Below, piece by piece: positions 56,139 through 64,000 of a stretch of 64,000 bases of DNA (the first letter of the stretch is position 1; each line of letters begins with the position of its first letter). The stretch lies in NCBI RefSeq assembly GCF_028823635.1, contig NZ_JAPEHU010000001.1, positions 310,001 through 374,000 on the forward strand, in the 5' to 3' direction. Position numbers and translations under genes: made by a program. This stretch comes from Demequina sp. B12. GTDB lineage: Bacteria; Actinomycetota; Actinomycetes; Actinomycetales; Demequinaceae. Below the pieces are notes generated by a model. The model was not told where the DNA came from. It worked only from the letters and a program-made list of their open reading frames with translations, and searched no databases.

Positions 56139-56567
56139 ATGGGACCAATCGAAGCGTGCGCCAATGGGTTCAAGAAGATCTTTAGGTTTGGCGGTCGGGC
56201 TAGCCGTAGCGAGTTCTGGTGGTTCTACGTTGGCTCGGCGGTCATCGGCATTCTGCTGTACGTCGCCTATCTTGTGATGCTTGGCGCCGTCATTGGGCTT
56301 ACCGCAACGGACGTCGATGGCAACGGGGTTCTCACGAGCGACGAGATCACAAGCGCTTGGACTGGGCTCACAACCGCCCTGTTCGTGATCCTCGTCTTGG
56401 CGTTGAGTCTCGCGTTGATGGCGTCATGGGTGCGTCGCTTGCACGACACCGGCAAGCCTGGGGGATGGCTGATGCTGTCGTTCATTGGGCTGGGGATTGT
56501 GCCGTTCATCATGGCGATGTTCCCGTCCGAGCCCCACATCAACGACTACGGCCCAGAGGTGTACTAG
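56139..56567 (+). CDS. DUF805 membrane protein with EF-hand loop (paralogue 2)
   Basis: The 142-residue protein has the same layout as its neighbour: GRASRSEFWWFY (about 19-30), four helices, WVRRLHDTGKPGGW near 96-109 and a short tail. The loop between helices 1 and 2 is DVDGNGVLTSDE (about 58-69), again a perfect EF-hand calcium-loop pattern. The two genes look like a tandem duplication with divergence. GGGGGAACAC before the ATG serves as the ribosome site. Which side the loop faces is not certain; it would be outside if the N-terminus is cytoplasmic. Confidence 0.85.
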   Translation: MGPIEACANGFKKIFRFGGRASRSEFWWFYVGSAVIGILLYVAYLVMLGAVIGLTATDVDGNGVLTSDEITSAWTGLTTALFVILVLALSLALMASWVRRLHDTGKPGGWLMLSFIGLGIVPFIMAMFPSEPHINDYGPEVY

Positions 56568-56595
56568 ACGTCTGCAGGCCCGGAGCTGCGCCTCC

Positions 56596-57906
56596 TCACG
56601 GAGTGGGCGTGGCTGCGGGCACGTCGCGGGCAGTCCGGGGCGACATCGCATAGATCGCGGCGACGCACAGGTACAGGACCACCACTACGCCCATGATGGT
56701 GCGCGAGTAGCCGGAGTCGGGGAGCGTGAGCCCGGCCAGGACTGCGGAACCGATGAACGCCACGTTGTACGCCATGTCGTACAACGTGAACGCGCGGCCG
56801 CGATACTCGTCGTCGGTGTCACGCTGCACAATGGTGTCCACCGCAATCTTGGCGCCCTGCACGGCGAAGCTCACGATGACCGCGGACAACAGCAAAGCCC
56901 ACGGAGCATCGGACACCACCAAAATCAACTGGGCCAACGCACCCACTCCCAGGCAGACCAGAATCCAGGTCCGGCGCTCCATCCGTGCCCCCAGCGTGGG
57001 CGTGAGGACCGCAGCAAGCCCAAACCCGACCGCGGCAAACGCCACCACGATCGTGAAGGCCCCCAACGCTTGTTCAGGGCGGTCCGGGTCGCCCAGCACG
57101 TGGCGGGAAATCAGGATCGACGCGACAAACAGCAGCCCATACAAGAGCCGCTGCGCGGACATCACCCCCAACGCGTGAAACGGTGTGCGGCGCGCATAGA
57201 GGTAGCGGACACCGTCGCCCAGTTCACGGCTGAGCGCCTTGATCTGCGCGCCCATATGCAGCCGTTCCAAGGGGTGCTCGGGACCCAAATCTGTGCGGCC
57301 AATCAACGTTGCCGACCACGACGCCAAACCGAACGCCACCGCAGAGCTCACCAACGCAGTGAAGGCGAGCCCCACATCGGACGCCCCGGGCGCGACCACC
57401 GTGACAATGCCGCCAATCGCCCCGCCGGCCGCAGCAGCGATAGTGCCCAGCGTGGGGAGCACGGAGTTTGCCGGCAAGAGAGCGTCTGCCGGGACGATGC
57501 GGGGAAGGCCCGCCGTCATGGCCGCCAGCAGGAAACGGTTGACGGACAACGCCAGCAGCGCGAGCGCGTACAGCGACCACAAGGGCCATGACATCCACAA
57601 CGCCACACAGATCGCAAGGACCAGGACCAGGCGCACGAGGTTGCCGATCAGCAGGATGCGTTGACGTTGCCAACGGTCAATCAACGGACCCACGAACGGA
57701 CCCACGATGGTGAAGGGCGCCAGCAGAACCGCGAATCCCGCGGCGATCGCTTCTGGGGTGGAAGCAGTGGTGGGGTCAAAGAAGAACGCTGCGGCGATCC
57801 CTACCTGGAACATGCCGTCCCCACCTTGCGACAGCAGTCGCGCATAGGTGAGTCGGCGGAATCCCGGGAGGTGCCAGAGCTGTTTGACGTCGCGCACCAA
57901 AGACAT
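56596..57906 (-). CDS. MFS transporter, MFS_3/efflux type
   Basis: The 436-residue protein has 12 predicted helices with LLSQGGDGMFQVGIA in helix 1 and a DRWQRQRILLIGN loop (MFS motif A variant) between helices 2 and 3. It resembles the macrolide-efflux/enterobactin-exporter (EntS-like) branch. Substrate cannot be deduced. The central loop (about 200-245) is long. It is convergent with the second DUF805 gene and divergent from the third, so it splits the DUF805 group. Confidence 0.83.
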   Translation of the reverse strand: MSLVRDVKQLWHLPGFRRLTYARLLSQGGDGMFQVGIAAAFFFDPTTASTPEAIAAGFAVLLAPFTIVGPFVGPLIDRWQRQRILLIGNLVRLVLVLAICVALWMSWPLWSLYALALLALSVNRFLLAAMTAGLPRIVPADALLPANSVLPTLGTIAAAAGGAIGGIVTVVAPGASDVGLAFTALVSSAVAFGLASWSATLIGRTDLGPEHPLERLHMGAQIKALSRELGDGVRYLYARRTPFHALGVMSAQRLLYGLLFVASILISRHVLGDPDRPEQALGAFTIVVAFAAVGFGLAAVLTPTLGARMERRTWILVCLGVGALAQLILVVSDAPWALLLSAVIVSFAVQGAKIAVDTIVQRDTDDEYRGRAFTLYDMAYNVAFIGSAVLAGLTLPDSGYSRTIMGVVVVLYLCVAAIYAMSPRTARDVPAATPTP

Positions 57907-58009
57907 GGCGCAAGCCTAGGGGGTGTCGCTGGGACCGGGATCAGTGACGGCGGTGCGCGGCACTACGCTGGCTGTACTTGTACGTGAGTGAAGAGGAGTG
58001 GTCCACACC

Positions 58010-58453
58010 ATGAGCTTTGGCGATGCCGTCGCGACGGGCTTCCAGAAGTATGTGGTCTTTGGTGGCCGAGCGAGGCGTAGCGAGTTCTGGTGGTTCTACC
58101 TGGCTGTGCAACTGATTTCGTTGCCGTTGTTTGTGACGGGCGGAATCGTGATGGGACAGGCCTTTGCCCCGATCGCTGAGCAGACCCTTCCGGATGGAAC
58201 GCTCCCTGACGACGTCCAGGGCGATGTCACGTGGTGGCTGTTCTATCTGGGGATCGCCATCATCATCATGGTGGCACTGGTGACGTTCTTCCCGCTGCTG
58301 GCTGCCATGGCGCGACGCCTGCACGATGCCGGGTTTAGCGCGCACTGGCTGTGGTTCATTGTGGTGGGCCTGGTGGTGGTGCCGTTGGCGATCTGTGTGT
58401 TCCCCGGCAAGCCCGGTGAGAACCGCTACGGTCCGGACCCGCGCCTGGGGTAG
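58010..58453 (+). CDS. DUF805 membrane protein (paralogue 3, no EF-hand)
   Basis: The 147-residue protein shares GRARRSEFWWFY (about 19-30) and the MARRLHDAGFSAHW loop with the other two. Its helix 1-2 loop (about 55-70) has PDGTLPDDV but no EF-hand pattern, so calcium binding is not expected. ATG 58010 is 11 bases after GAGGAG; a GTG at 57998 four codons upstream is also possible. Presence of the third copy beyond the MFS gene supports local duplication. Function is unknown. Confidence 0.83.
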   Translation: MSFGDAVATGFQKYVVFGGRARRSEFWWFYLAVQLISLPLFVTGGIVMGQAFAPIAEQTLPDGTLPDDVQGDVTWWLFYLGIAIIIMVALVTFFPLLAAMARRLHDAGFSAHWLWFIVVGLVVVPLAICVFPGKPGENRYGPDPRLG

Positions 58454-58536
58454 CAGTCGGCCCCTTCCGCGCTCCCTTTCCGGCCCGCACCCGCCCGCCA
58501 TCTTCCGCCCGCACCCACGCCCACGCCCACGCCTTT

Positions 58537-58580
58537 CCCGTCAAATGGCTCCATTTGGCTGTTATAGGTAGCTAAAACAA
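58537..58580 (-). repeat. Composite double-palindrome intergenic element, copy 2 (inverted)
   Basis: Palindrome B (58542-58557) is followed after 1 base by palindrome A (58559-58580). Read on the minus strand it aligns with copy 1 with two differences in palindrome A (first base and one position in the AGCTAGCT core). CCCGTC before it matches the GACGGG after B in copy 1. It lies between DUF805 paralogue 3 and the NAD(P)-binding protein gene. Confidence 0.85.
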
Positions 58581-58669
58581 CGGTTTTGTGCCACCAGGGG
58601 CCGGCCGTGCGAGTTTCACGTGACGCGAACGCGCGTGCATCTACGTCCCGGCCGCGGCACAGTGGGCAG

Positions 58670-59344
58670 ATGACTACTTCACAGCGCATTGCCATCGTGG
58701 GCGGCCATGGAAAGGTCGCCCGACACCTCATCCCGATCCTCACTGGCCGCGGGCACACCGTGGTGGCGACCGCCCGGAGCGAGGACCACCTCATCGCGTT
58801 GGCGCGTCTCGGCGCTCAGCCCGTGCGACTGGACATCGAGAACTCCACGGAGGCGGACTTTGCCGCAGCGTTTGAGAGGTGTGACGCCGTGGTGTTCACG
58901 GCCGGTGGCGGACCGGACGGCAACATCGAACGCAAGCGCACCGTGGATTTGGGCGGCTCGCTCAAGTCGATCGCGGGGGCGCAGGCGGCTGGAGTGAAGC
59001 GCCTGGTGCAGGTCTCCGCATGGCGTGTGGACGATGCTCCAGATCCGGCCAACGGTGAAGTGTGGGCCGCGTACGTGGCGGCCAAGAGCGAAGCCGATGC
59101 TGCGCTGAGGGAGTCCGGCCTGGACTGGACGATCCTGCGCCCGGGCGGGCTCACGGATGATGCTCCCACGGGCCGCATCATCGTGGCGCCTGAGGTTTCA
59201 CGTGGAACCATCACGCGAGCGGACGTGGCCCACGCCATCGCGGACTGCCTCGACCAGCCCGCCACCATCGGTCACCAGTGGGAACTCATGGAGGGGGAGA
59301 CCCCTGTCCTGCGTGCGCTTCAGGCGGCGGCGGAGCAGAGCTGA
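58670..59344 (+). CDS. NAD(P)-binding protein, atypical SDR family
   Basis: The 224-residue Rossmann protein begins TTSQRIAIVGGHGKVARHL, with GGHGKVA as the GxxGxxG-type dinucleotide loop, and lacks the classical YxxxK catalytic pair in a clear form. This resembles NAD(P)H-binding proteins of the YwnB/NmrA-like type, which may act as redox sensors or reductases. ATG 58670 has only weak GGGC ahead. The gene is bracketed on both sides by inverted copies 2 and 3 of the composite repeat, and it contains a parS-like sequence (59194-59209). Substrate is unknown. Confidence 0.82.
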   Translation: MTTSQRIAIVGGHGKVARHLIPILTGRGHTVVATARSEDHLIALARLGAQPVRLDIENSTEADFAAAFERCDAVVFTAGGGPDGNIERKRTVDLGGSLKSIAGAQAAGVKRLVQVSAWRVDDAPDPANGEVWAAYVAAKSEADAALRESGLDWTILRPGGLTDDAPTGRIIVAPEVSRGTITRADVAHAIADCLDQPATIGHQWELMEGETPVLRALQAAAEQS

Positions 59345-59432
59345 ACTGCCGCTGACCGCACCGCTGGGGGCCGCTGAGCCCCAGCATCGTCCCTTCCTGG
59401 ACCCCACGAAGCCCCCAAGTGGCAAGAAATGC

Positions 59433-59471
59433 CTGTTTTGGTGAGCTAAAACAACCAAATGGAGCCATTTC
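59433..59471 (+). repeat. Composite double-palindrome intergenic element, copy 3
   Basis: Palindrome A (59433-59454) then 1 base, then palindrome B (59456-59471, last base changed). A is more diverged (GGTGAGCT in the core) but keeps TGTTTT and the AAAACA end; B keeps CAAATGGAGCCATTT exactly. It lies between the NAD(P)-binding gene and the ino1 terminator, in opposite orientation to copy 2. Confidence 0.82.
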
Positions 59472-59548
59472 GCGCGAAAGGTGAGGGCGGGGAGCGCGGA
59501 GCAGGGACAGGTGCAGGGAACGGTGCAGGGAGCTGGTCCAGGAACGAC

Positions 59549-59586
59549 AAAGCCCGGATCGCTACCACACAAGCGATCCGGGCTTT
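59549..59586 (-). terminator. ino1 terminator
   Basis: A 15-bp perfect stem (59549-59563 with 59572-59586) with an 8-base loop, ending in TTTG on the minus strand. It lies 26 bp after the ino1 stop and could also stop transcription arriving from the plus strand (TTTATC). Confidence 0.88.
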
Positions 59587-59612
59587 ATCCGCGCGTCAAT
59601 GCGCTCCGGGGA

Positions 59613-60704
59613 CTAGCGCTCCACCTCGCCTGCAATGAATGCCTCGAGCTGGGCGCGGCCCTGCGTGTCCTCCATCTGGACAGGCGGGGACTTCATGAAG
59701 TAGGTCGACGCCGACAGGATCGGGCCACCCACGCCGCGGTCCTTGGCAATCTTTGCCGCACGGATCGCGTCGATGATGATTCCGGCTGAGTTGGGGGAGT
59801 CCCACACCTCGAGCTTGTACTCCAGGTTCAGGGGAACCTCACCGAAGGCACGGCCTTCCAGGCGGACGTATGCCCACTTGCGGTCGTCGAGCCACGCCAC
59901 GTAGTCCGAAGGGCCGATGTGGACGTTGCGGTCTTCCTTCTTGCCGGCCAGGGGGCCTTCAAGGTTGGAGGTGACGGCCTGCGTCTTGGAGATCTTCTTG
60001 GACTCCAGGCGCTCACGCTCGAGCATGTTCTTGAAGTCCATGTTGCCGCCCACGTTGAGCTGGTAGGTGCGGTCCAGGACCACGCCGCGCTGTTCGAACA
60101 GCTTGGCCAGCACGCGGTGGGTGATGGTGGCGCCCACCTGCGACTTGATGTCGTCACCGACGATGGGCAGGCCTGCGTCTTCGAACTTCTTGGCCCATTC
60201 GGGGTCGGAAGCGATGAACACGGGCAGCGCGTTGACGAACGCCACGCCGGCGTCGATGGCGCACTGGGCGTAGTACTTGGCGGCCTCTTCGGAGCCCACG
60301 GGCAGGTAGCAGACCAGCACGTCAGCTTCGGTGTCCTTGAGGACCTGGACCACGTCTACGGGGGCTTCGTCGGACTCGACGATGGTGTCCCGGTAGTACT
60401 TGCCCAGACCGTCGAGGGTCACGCCGCGCTGGACCTGGATGTCGGTCTTGGGGACGTCGCAGATCTTGATGGTGTTGTTCTCGGAGGCTTCGGTGGCCTC
60501 AACGAGTTCCTTGCCAACCTTGAGCGAGTCCACGTCGAATGCGGCCACGAACTCGATGTCGGAGACGTGGTAGTCGCCGAACTGGACGTGCATGAGGCCG
60601 GGGACGGTCTCGGTGGCGGGGGTGTTCTTGTAGTACTCCACGCCCTGAACAAGCGACGTGGCGCAGTTACCCACGCCCACAATGGCAACGCGAAGTGAAG
60701 CCAT
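59613..60704 (-). CDS. ino1: Inositol-3-phosphate synthase
   Basis: The 363-residue enzyme of the actinobacterial myo-inositol-1-phosphate synthase group has [13 protein letters not shown] for NAD binding, [11 protein letters not shown] and LNVGGNMDF for the active-site region, and KTQAV. It turns glucose 6-phosphate into inositol phosphate for mycothiol and phosphatidylinositol lipids. The ATG at 60702-60704 is 6 bases after AAGGAG. The padR gene ends 9 bp upstream, so they are co-transcribed and the regulator probably controls ino1. Confidence 0.96.
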   Translation of the reverse strand: MASLRVAIVGVGNCATSLVQGVEYYKNTPATETVPGLMHVQFGDYHVSDIEFVAAFDVDSLKVGKELVEATEASENNTIKICDVPKTDIQVQRGVTLDGLGKYYRDTIVESDEAPVDVVQVLKDTEADVLVCYLPVGSEEAAKYYAQCAIDAGVAFVNALPVFIASDPEWAKKFEDAGLPIVGDDIKSQVGATITHRVLAKLFEQRGVVLDRTYQLNVGGNMDFKNMLERERLESKKISKTQAVTSNLEGPLAGKKEDRNVHIGPSDYVAWLDDRKWAYVRLEGRAFGEVPLNLEYKLEVWDSPNSAGIIIDAIRAAKIAKDRGVGGPILSASTYFMKSPPVQMEDTQGRAQLEAFIAGEVER

Positions 60705-60713
60705 AATTTCTCC

Positions 60714-61310
60714 TTAGTTGTTGTCTCCCGCGGAAGCGGTGTGGTTGTCGGTTCCGCGGGTTGCGGAACGTTCGTTCTCGATGAGTTTGTCGAGCCATTC
60801 GACCTCACGCTCGACTCGTTCAAGGCCGTGGCGTTGAAGTTCGGCGGTGTAGGCGTCGTGGCGGTCGCGCATGCGTGCGAGGCCTTCGGCAACTTCTTCG
60901 AGGCGTTCTGAGAGGCGGGTGCGCCGTCCTTCGAGGATGCGTAGGCGGGTCGCGGAGTCGGTTTTGCCGAAGAGCGCGAAGCGTACGTCGAAGGTGTCGT
61001 CTTCCCAGGCCGATGCGCCGGAGGAGGCAAGCTCTGCGGCAAGACGGTCTTTGCCGGCATCGGTGAGCCCGTATGCGATGCGGGAGCGCTTGGAGCCGCC
61101 GGGCCGGGTGGCGTCTGCGACGTCGGAGTCGTCTGCGGCGATGAGGCCCGATGCGACCATGCGCTTGAGGCATGGGTACAGCGATCCGTAGCTGAGGGCC
61201 CGGAAGGGGCCCAGGGAGCCGCCCAGTCGTTTGCGGATTTGGTAGCCATGCAGGGGCTGCTCGGCGAGCATGCCGAGGATGGCGAGCGACAGGACGTCGG
61301 TCTTAGCCAT
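60714..61310 (-). CDS. PadR family transcriptional regulator
   Basis: The 198-residue protein has the winged-helix PadR domain (about 1-85: LSLAILGMLAEQPLHGYQI, LSYGSLYPCLKRM, YGLTDAGK) and a C-terminal helical dimerisation part (about 100-190). It usually represses its own promoter and neighbours in response to small phenolic or stress ligands. Here it leads the padR-ino1 pair. ATG 61308-61310 follows AAGGAG. A 17-bp palindrome lies 60 bp upstream, before divergent ponA. A PadR regulator upstream of ino1 is a conserved actinobacterial arrangement. Confidence 0.9.
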   Translation of the reverse strand: MAKTDVLSLAILGMLAEQPLHGYQIRKRLGGSLGPFRALSYGSLYPCLKRMVASGLIAADDSDVADATRPGGSKRSRIAYGLTDAGKDRLAAELASSGASAWEDDTFDVRFALFGKTDSATRLRILEGRRTRLSERLEEVAEGLARMRDRHDAYTAELQRHGLERVEREVEWLDKLIENERSATRGTDNHTASAGDNN

Positions 61311-61369
61311 GGCTACTCCTTCCGAGGGCGTGCGGGTGGGCCGATGCGGCACTCACCATAGCAGAGCGT

Positions 61370-61386
61370 TGTATCGCCACGATACA
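61370..61386. promoter_or_regulatory. Probable PadR operator
   Basis: TGTATCG-CCA-CGATACA is a perfect palindrome with 7-bp arms in the padR-ponA divergent promoter region. PadR proteins recognise ATGTAT/ATACAT-type palindromes. It could control both padR-ino1 and the penicillin-binding protein. Confidence 0.65.
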
Positions 61387-61537
61387 TCGAAGATCACGCC
61401 TGTACAGTGGTCGGGAACACCGGTTGGGGGACAAATCCCGTAGTTCGGGCGTTACAGAGGCAACCGCGCCACGCGGGATTGTCCTTGCGCGCGCGCCGAC
61501 CAATGTAGATGCCAGACGACTTTCTAGGGTGAACACT

Positions 61538-63940
61538 GTGACCAACAGTTCCAACACTCCACCGCGACGCTCCACGCGCGTGCCTACCGGCGCGCAGCCC
61601 ACGCGTCCCGCCACGGGCGTCCAGCGTGGCGCATCCGGCAAGCCTGCCAACGGCATCCCGCCGTGGGGTGCCACCGGCGCACAGCCCATCAACCAGTCGG
61701 CCACCAAGAACGGTGCGGCGCCTGCTCGCAAGACCGGACCCGCAGGCGGATCCGGCGGTGGCAAGGGAGGCAACGGTAACGGGGGAGACGAGGAAAAGGA
61801 GCCCTTGGGTTGGAAGGGCTGGCTCAAGCGCATTGCCCTGTGGCTTCTCATTGCGCTCTTGTCGATCACCATCATCGGCATCGTCGCGCTCATCATCGTG
61901 TACTCGCGCATCGAAATCCCCGAACCCGATGACTTTGCGCAGGCACAGTCGTCTGTCTTCTACTACGCGGACGGCGAGACCGAGATGGCGCGCCTGGGAG
62001 TTGCCGACCGTGAATCGGTGGAACTGAAGTCCCTCCCCGAGTACGTGCCCCAAGCGTTTGTCGCGGCAGAAGACCGTACGTTCTACACCAACCCGGGTAT
62101 CAACGTGCTGGGCATGACGAAGGCACTGTGGGACACCATCGTGCTGGACCAGCCCCGCGGTGGATCCTCCATCACCCAGCAGTATGTGGAGCGCTATTAC
62201 GTGGGTGAGACCACGACCTCGATCCCCGGCAAGATCAAGGAAACGCTGCTCGCCCTCAAGATCGACTCCGAGCAGACCAAGGACGAGGTCCTCGAGAACT
62301 ACCTCAACACCATCTACTTGGGCCGTGGAGCCTACGGAGTTGAGGCCGCGTCCCGCGAGTTCTTCGACAAGCACGCCGCAGACCTCACCATCGAGGAAGC
62401 CGCCATGCTGGCTGCCATCGTTCCCGCGCCCAGCGCGTGGGACCCTGCCGTGGACCCGGAGAAGGCAGAGTCACGTTGGAACTATGTGCTCGACGGCATG
62501 GTCGACACCAAGTTCCTGACGCAAACGGAACGTGACGCCATCACCACTTTCCCCGAAACCATTGAGTACTCACGTGAAGACGTGTTCGGTGGAACCCAGG
62601 GTTACATCGTTCAGGAAGCCCTCAACGAGGTCGCAGAAGTCTCCGGTATCAGCCGTGAAGAAATCGAATCTCAGGGCTACCGCATCGTCACCACGATCAT
62701 TCCGGAGCACCAGCAGGCAGCTGAAGACGCTGTCGCGGAGATGCCCGACGACCACGCGGACAACCTGCAAGTGGCCGCAGTAACCGTGGAAGCTGACACC
62801 GGCGCGATCACGTCGATGTACGGCGGTTCCGACTACCTGGAACGCCAACGCAACGCCGTCACCCAGGACGTCGCCCAGGCAGGCTCGACGTTCAAGCCCT
62901 TCGCGCTCGTCGGTGGACTGGAGCTCGGCATCGGCCTGGATTCCGAGTACCTGGGCAACAACGAGATGGAGTTCGACGGCTTCGAATCTCCCGTGCGTAA
63001 CTTTGGTGGCTACGACTTTGGCGTGGTCGACCTTGTCGAAGCGACCGAGAAGTCGATCAACACTGCGTATGTGGGGCTTGCGGAAGACATCGGTGCCCAG
63101 ACCGTCATGGACACCGCGATTCGCGCGGGCCTGCCGGAAGACACCCTGGGACTTGAAGCCAACGCCTCCAACGTCTTGGGTACTGCCTCCCCGCACGCCC
63201 TGGACATGGCATCGGCGTACGCCACCTTCGCCACCGGCGGAGTCAGCACTGACCCGTACTTGGTCGCATCTCTCACCGCGCACGACGGCGAAGAGGTCTA
63301 CGCACACGAGGACACCTCGCGCCGCGTCTTCGAAGAAGACGTCATGGCAGACACCACCTACGCCATGCAGCAAGTCATCGAGTCTGGCTCCGGTGTGACG
63401 GCGAAGGAACTTGGCCGTCCGCTGGCTGGCAAGACCGGAACCTCCAACGACAACCGGTCCGCATGGTTCGTTGCATTCTCCCCGCAGATCGTGGGCGCAG
63501 TAGCGATGTACCAGGTGGGTGAAGACGGCTCCACAGAACAGATCACGCCCTTTGGCGGCTACAGCGAAATCACCGGATCCACGGTGCCCGCATCGATCTG
63601 GACGTGGATGATGGGCCCCATCCTCGAGGACTATCCGATCGAGGAGTTCCCCGAGCGCGCGAACGTTGGTACGGGACACACGATGGAACCCACCACGTCA
63701 CCCACGCCCACCGAGAGCCCCTCACCGAGCCCCACGCCCACGCCGTCTGAAACCGAGACGACTGAGCCGCCGGAGCCGGAACCCACGGAAACAGAAACGA
63801 CGGAACCGCCCAAACCACAACCGTCCGAGACCACGGACCCGCCGGACCCGCAACCCTCGGAAACCACGGACCCGCCGGACCCACAACCGTCCTCAGACCC
63901 CGCGGTCTCGGGTGAACCCGTCACGCCTGTACTCCCGTAG
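61538..63940 (+). CDS. ponA: Class A penicillin-binding protein (transglycosylase/transpeptidase)
   Basis: The 800-residue protein has a basic/Gly-rich cytoplasmic tail (about 1-93), one membrane helix (about 100-125), a GT51 transglycosylase (EDRTFY and GGSSITQQ motifs, about 175-230) and a transpeptidase with SxxK in GSTFKPF (about 450), SIN and KTGTS (about 630). The end (about 705-800) is a Pro/Glu/Thr repeat tail; there is no PASTA domain. It polymerises and cross-links peptidoglycan. Start options are GTG 61538 (AGGGTGA upstream, chosen), GTG 61529 and the open frame from 61424. It is divergent from padR-ino1, a conserved pairing. Confidence 0.92.
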   Translation: MTNSSNTPPRRSTRVPTGAQPTRPATGVQRGASGKPANGIPPWGATGAQPINQSATKNGAAPARKTGPAGGSGGGKGGNGNGGDEEKEPLGWKGWLKRIALWLLIALLSITIIGIVALIIVYSRIEIPEPDDFAQAQSSVFYYADGETEMARLGVADRESVELKSLPEYVPQAFVAAEDRTFYTNPGINVLGMTKALWDTIVLDQPRGGSSITQQYVERYYVGETTTSIPGKIKETLLALKIDSEQTKDEVLENYLNTIYLGRGAYGVEAASREFFDKHAADLTIEEAAMLAAIVPAPSAWDPAVDPEKAESRWNYVLDGMVDTKFLTQTERDAITTFPETIEYSREDVFGGTQGYIVQEALNEVAEVSGISREEIESQGYRIVTTIIPEHQQAAEDAVAEMPDDHADNLQVAAVTVEADTGAITSMYGGSDYLERQRNAVTQDVAQAGSTFKPFALVGGLELGIGLDSEYLGNNEMEFDGFESPVRNFGGYDFGVVDLVEATEKSINTAYVGLAEDIGAQTVMDTAIRAGLPEDTLGLEANASNVLGTASPHALDMASAYATFATGGVSTDPYLVASLTAHDGEEVYAHEDTSRRVFEEDVMADTTYAMQQVIESGSGVTAKELGRPLAGKTGTSNDNRSAWFVAFSPQIVGAVAMYQVGEDGSTEQITPFGGYSEITGSTVPASIWTWMMGPILEDYPIEEFPERANVGTGHTMEPTTSPTPTESPSPSPTPTPSETETTEPPEPEPTETETTEPPKPQPSETTDPPDPQPSETTDPPDPQPSSDPAVSGEPVTPVLP

Positions 63941-63949
63941 GGTTCGGGC

Positions 63950-64000
63950 ATGACATATGGAGCCGTTGCGGCGATTGTGGTGATGGCTGCGGTGGCGTGG
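63950..64000 (+). CDS. Start of a possible gene downstream of ponA, truncated by window end
   Basis: An ATG 10 bases after the ponA stop opens a frame of 17 visible codons starting MTYGAVAAIVVM, a hydrophobic beginning like a signal or membrane anchor. In related genomes a metallophosphoesterase often follows the ponA gene, but nothing diagnostic is visible here. Confidence 0.4.
   Translation, partial: MTYGAVAAIVVMAAVAW

Overview
The window is a dnaA/oriC-proximal chromosome segment from a high-GC Gram-positive actinobacterium. Evidence: the rpmH-rnpA-yidD-yidC-khpB-rsmG-parAB block on one side of dnaA and dnaN-recF-dciA-gyrB-gyrA on the other; crgA, a class E sortase, a DLW-39 type microprotein, DUF3566 and DUF6049 proteins and an inositol-1-phosphate synthase; frequent GTG/TTG starts and very GC-rich codons. 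The order Micrococcales is likely. A C50-carotenoid operon and choice-of-anchor surface protein would fit Demequina/Cellulomonas-like lineages, but genus cannot be fixed from this sequence alone.

Layout. 1-4.3 kb: minus-strand, translationally coupled C50 carotenoid operon crtE-crtB-crtI-crtYe-crtYf-crtEb (crtEb cut by the window edge). 4.5-8.1 kb: pabA-type glutaminase, a 55-residue membrane protein, sortase E, crgA, rhomboid protease and cyclophilin. 8.1-14.3 kb: a coiled helical protein, glpK, tdk, a lipoprotein and a large LPXTG surface protein. 14.7-16 kb: tRNA-Ala, DLW-39 protein, tRNA-Ile, DUF3566 protein. 16-26.5 kb: a block not usual at this place between gyrA and the tRNAs: rhomboid-like/DUF2156 lipid-modifying protein, furA-katA, a four-domain CoA-disulfide-reductase/sulfur carrier fusion, GDPD, a hydrolase and an Atg22-like MFS. 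26.7-37.6 kb: gyrA, gyrB, a DUF4352 protein, dciA, recF, dnaN, dnaA. 37.8-44.5 kb: rpmH through parB with six parS sites. 44.6-55.5 kb: D-Ala-D-Ala ligase-like gene, aminotransferase, trxA, trxB, pseudokinase, murJ, DUF6049 protein, NUDIX hydrolase and CCA-adding enzyme. 55.6-64 kb: three DUF805 membrane proteins, an MFS transporter, an NAD(P)-binding protein, ino1, padR and a class A penicillin-binding protein.

How they work together. Replication initiation (dnaA, dnaN, recF, dciA, gyrAB), origin segregation (parA, parB, parS), membrane insertion/RNA processing (rnpA, yidD, yidC, khpB) and envelope growth (crgA, murJ with its pseudokinase, ponA, ddl-like) are packed around the origin. Thioredoxin/thioredoxin reductase, FurA-catalase and the sulfane-sulfur fusion handle redox stress. 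Carotenoids and the DUF2156 protein modify the membrane.

Most unusual points: (i) nine DnaA-box-like sequences, three of them perfect, in 263 bp between convergent crgA and the rhomboid gene, about 30 kb from dnaA and stronger than anything seen in the dnaA-dnaN gap; (ii) a 39-bp composite double-palindrome intergenic element present three times with fixed internal spacing, two copies bracketing one gene in inverted orientation; (iii) two adjacent DUF805 membrane proteins carrying canonical EF-hand calcium loops; (iv) a 36-bp direct repeat with a 16-bp perfect palindrome after dciA; (v) a 1.49-kb gene-free rsmG-parA interval with parS sites; (vi) a CstR-like operator that overlaps the ribosome-binding site of the sulfur fusion gene.
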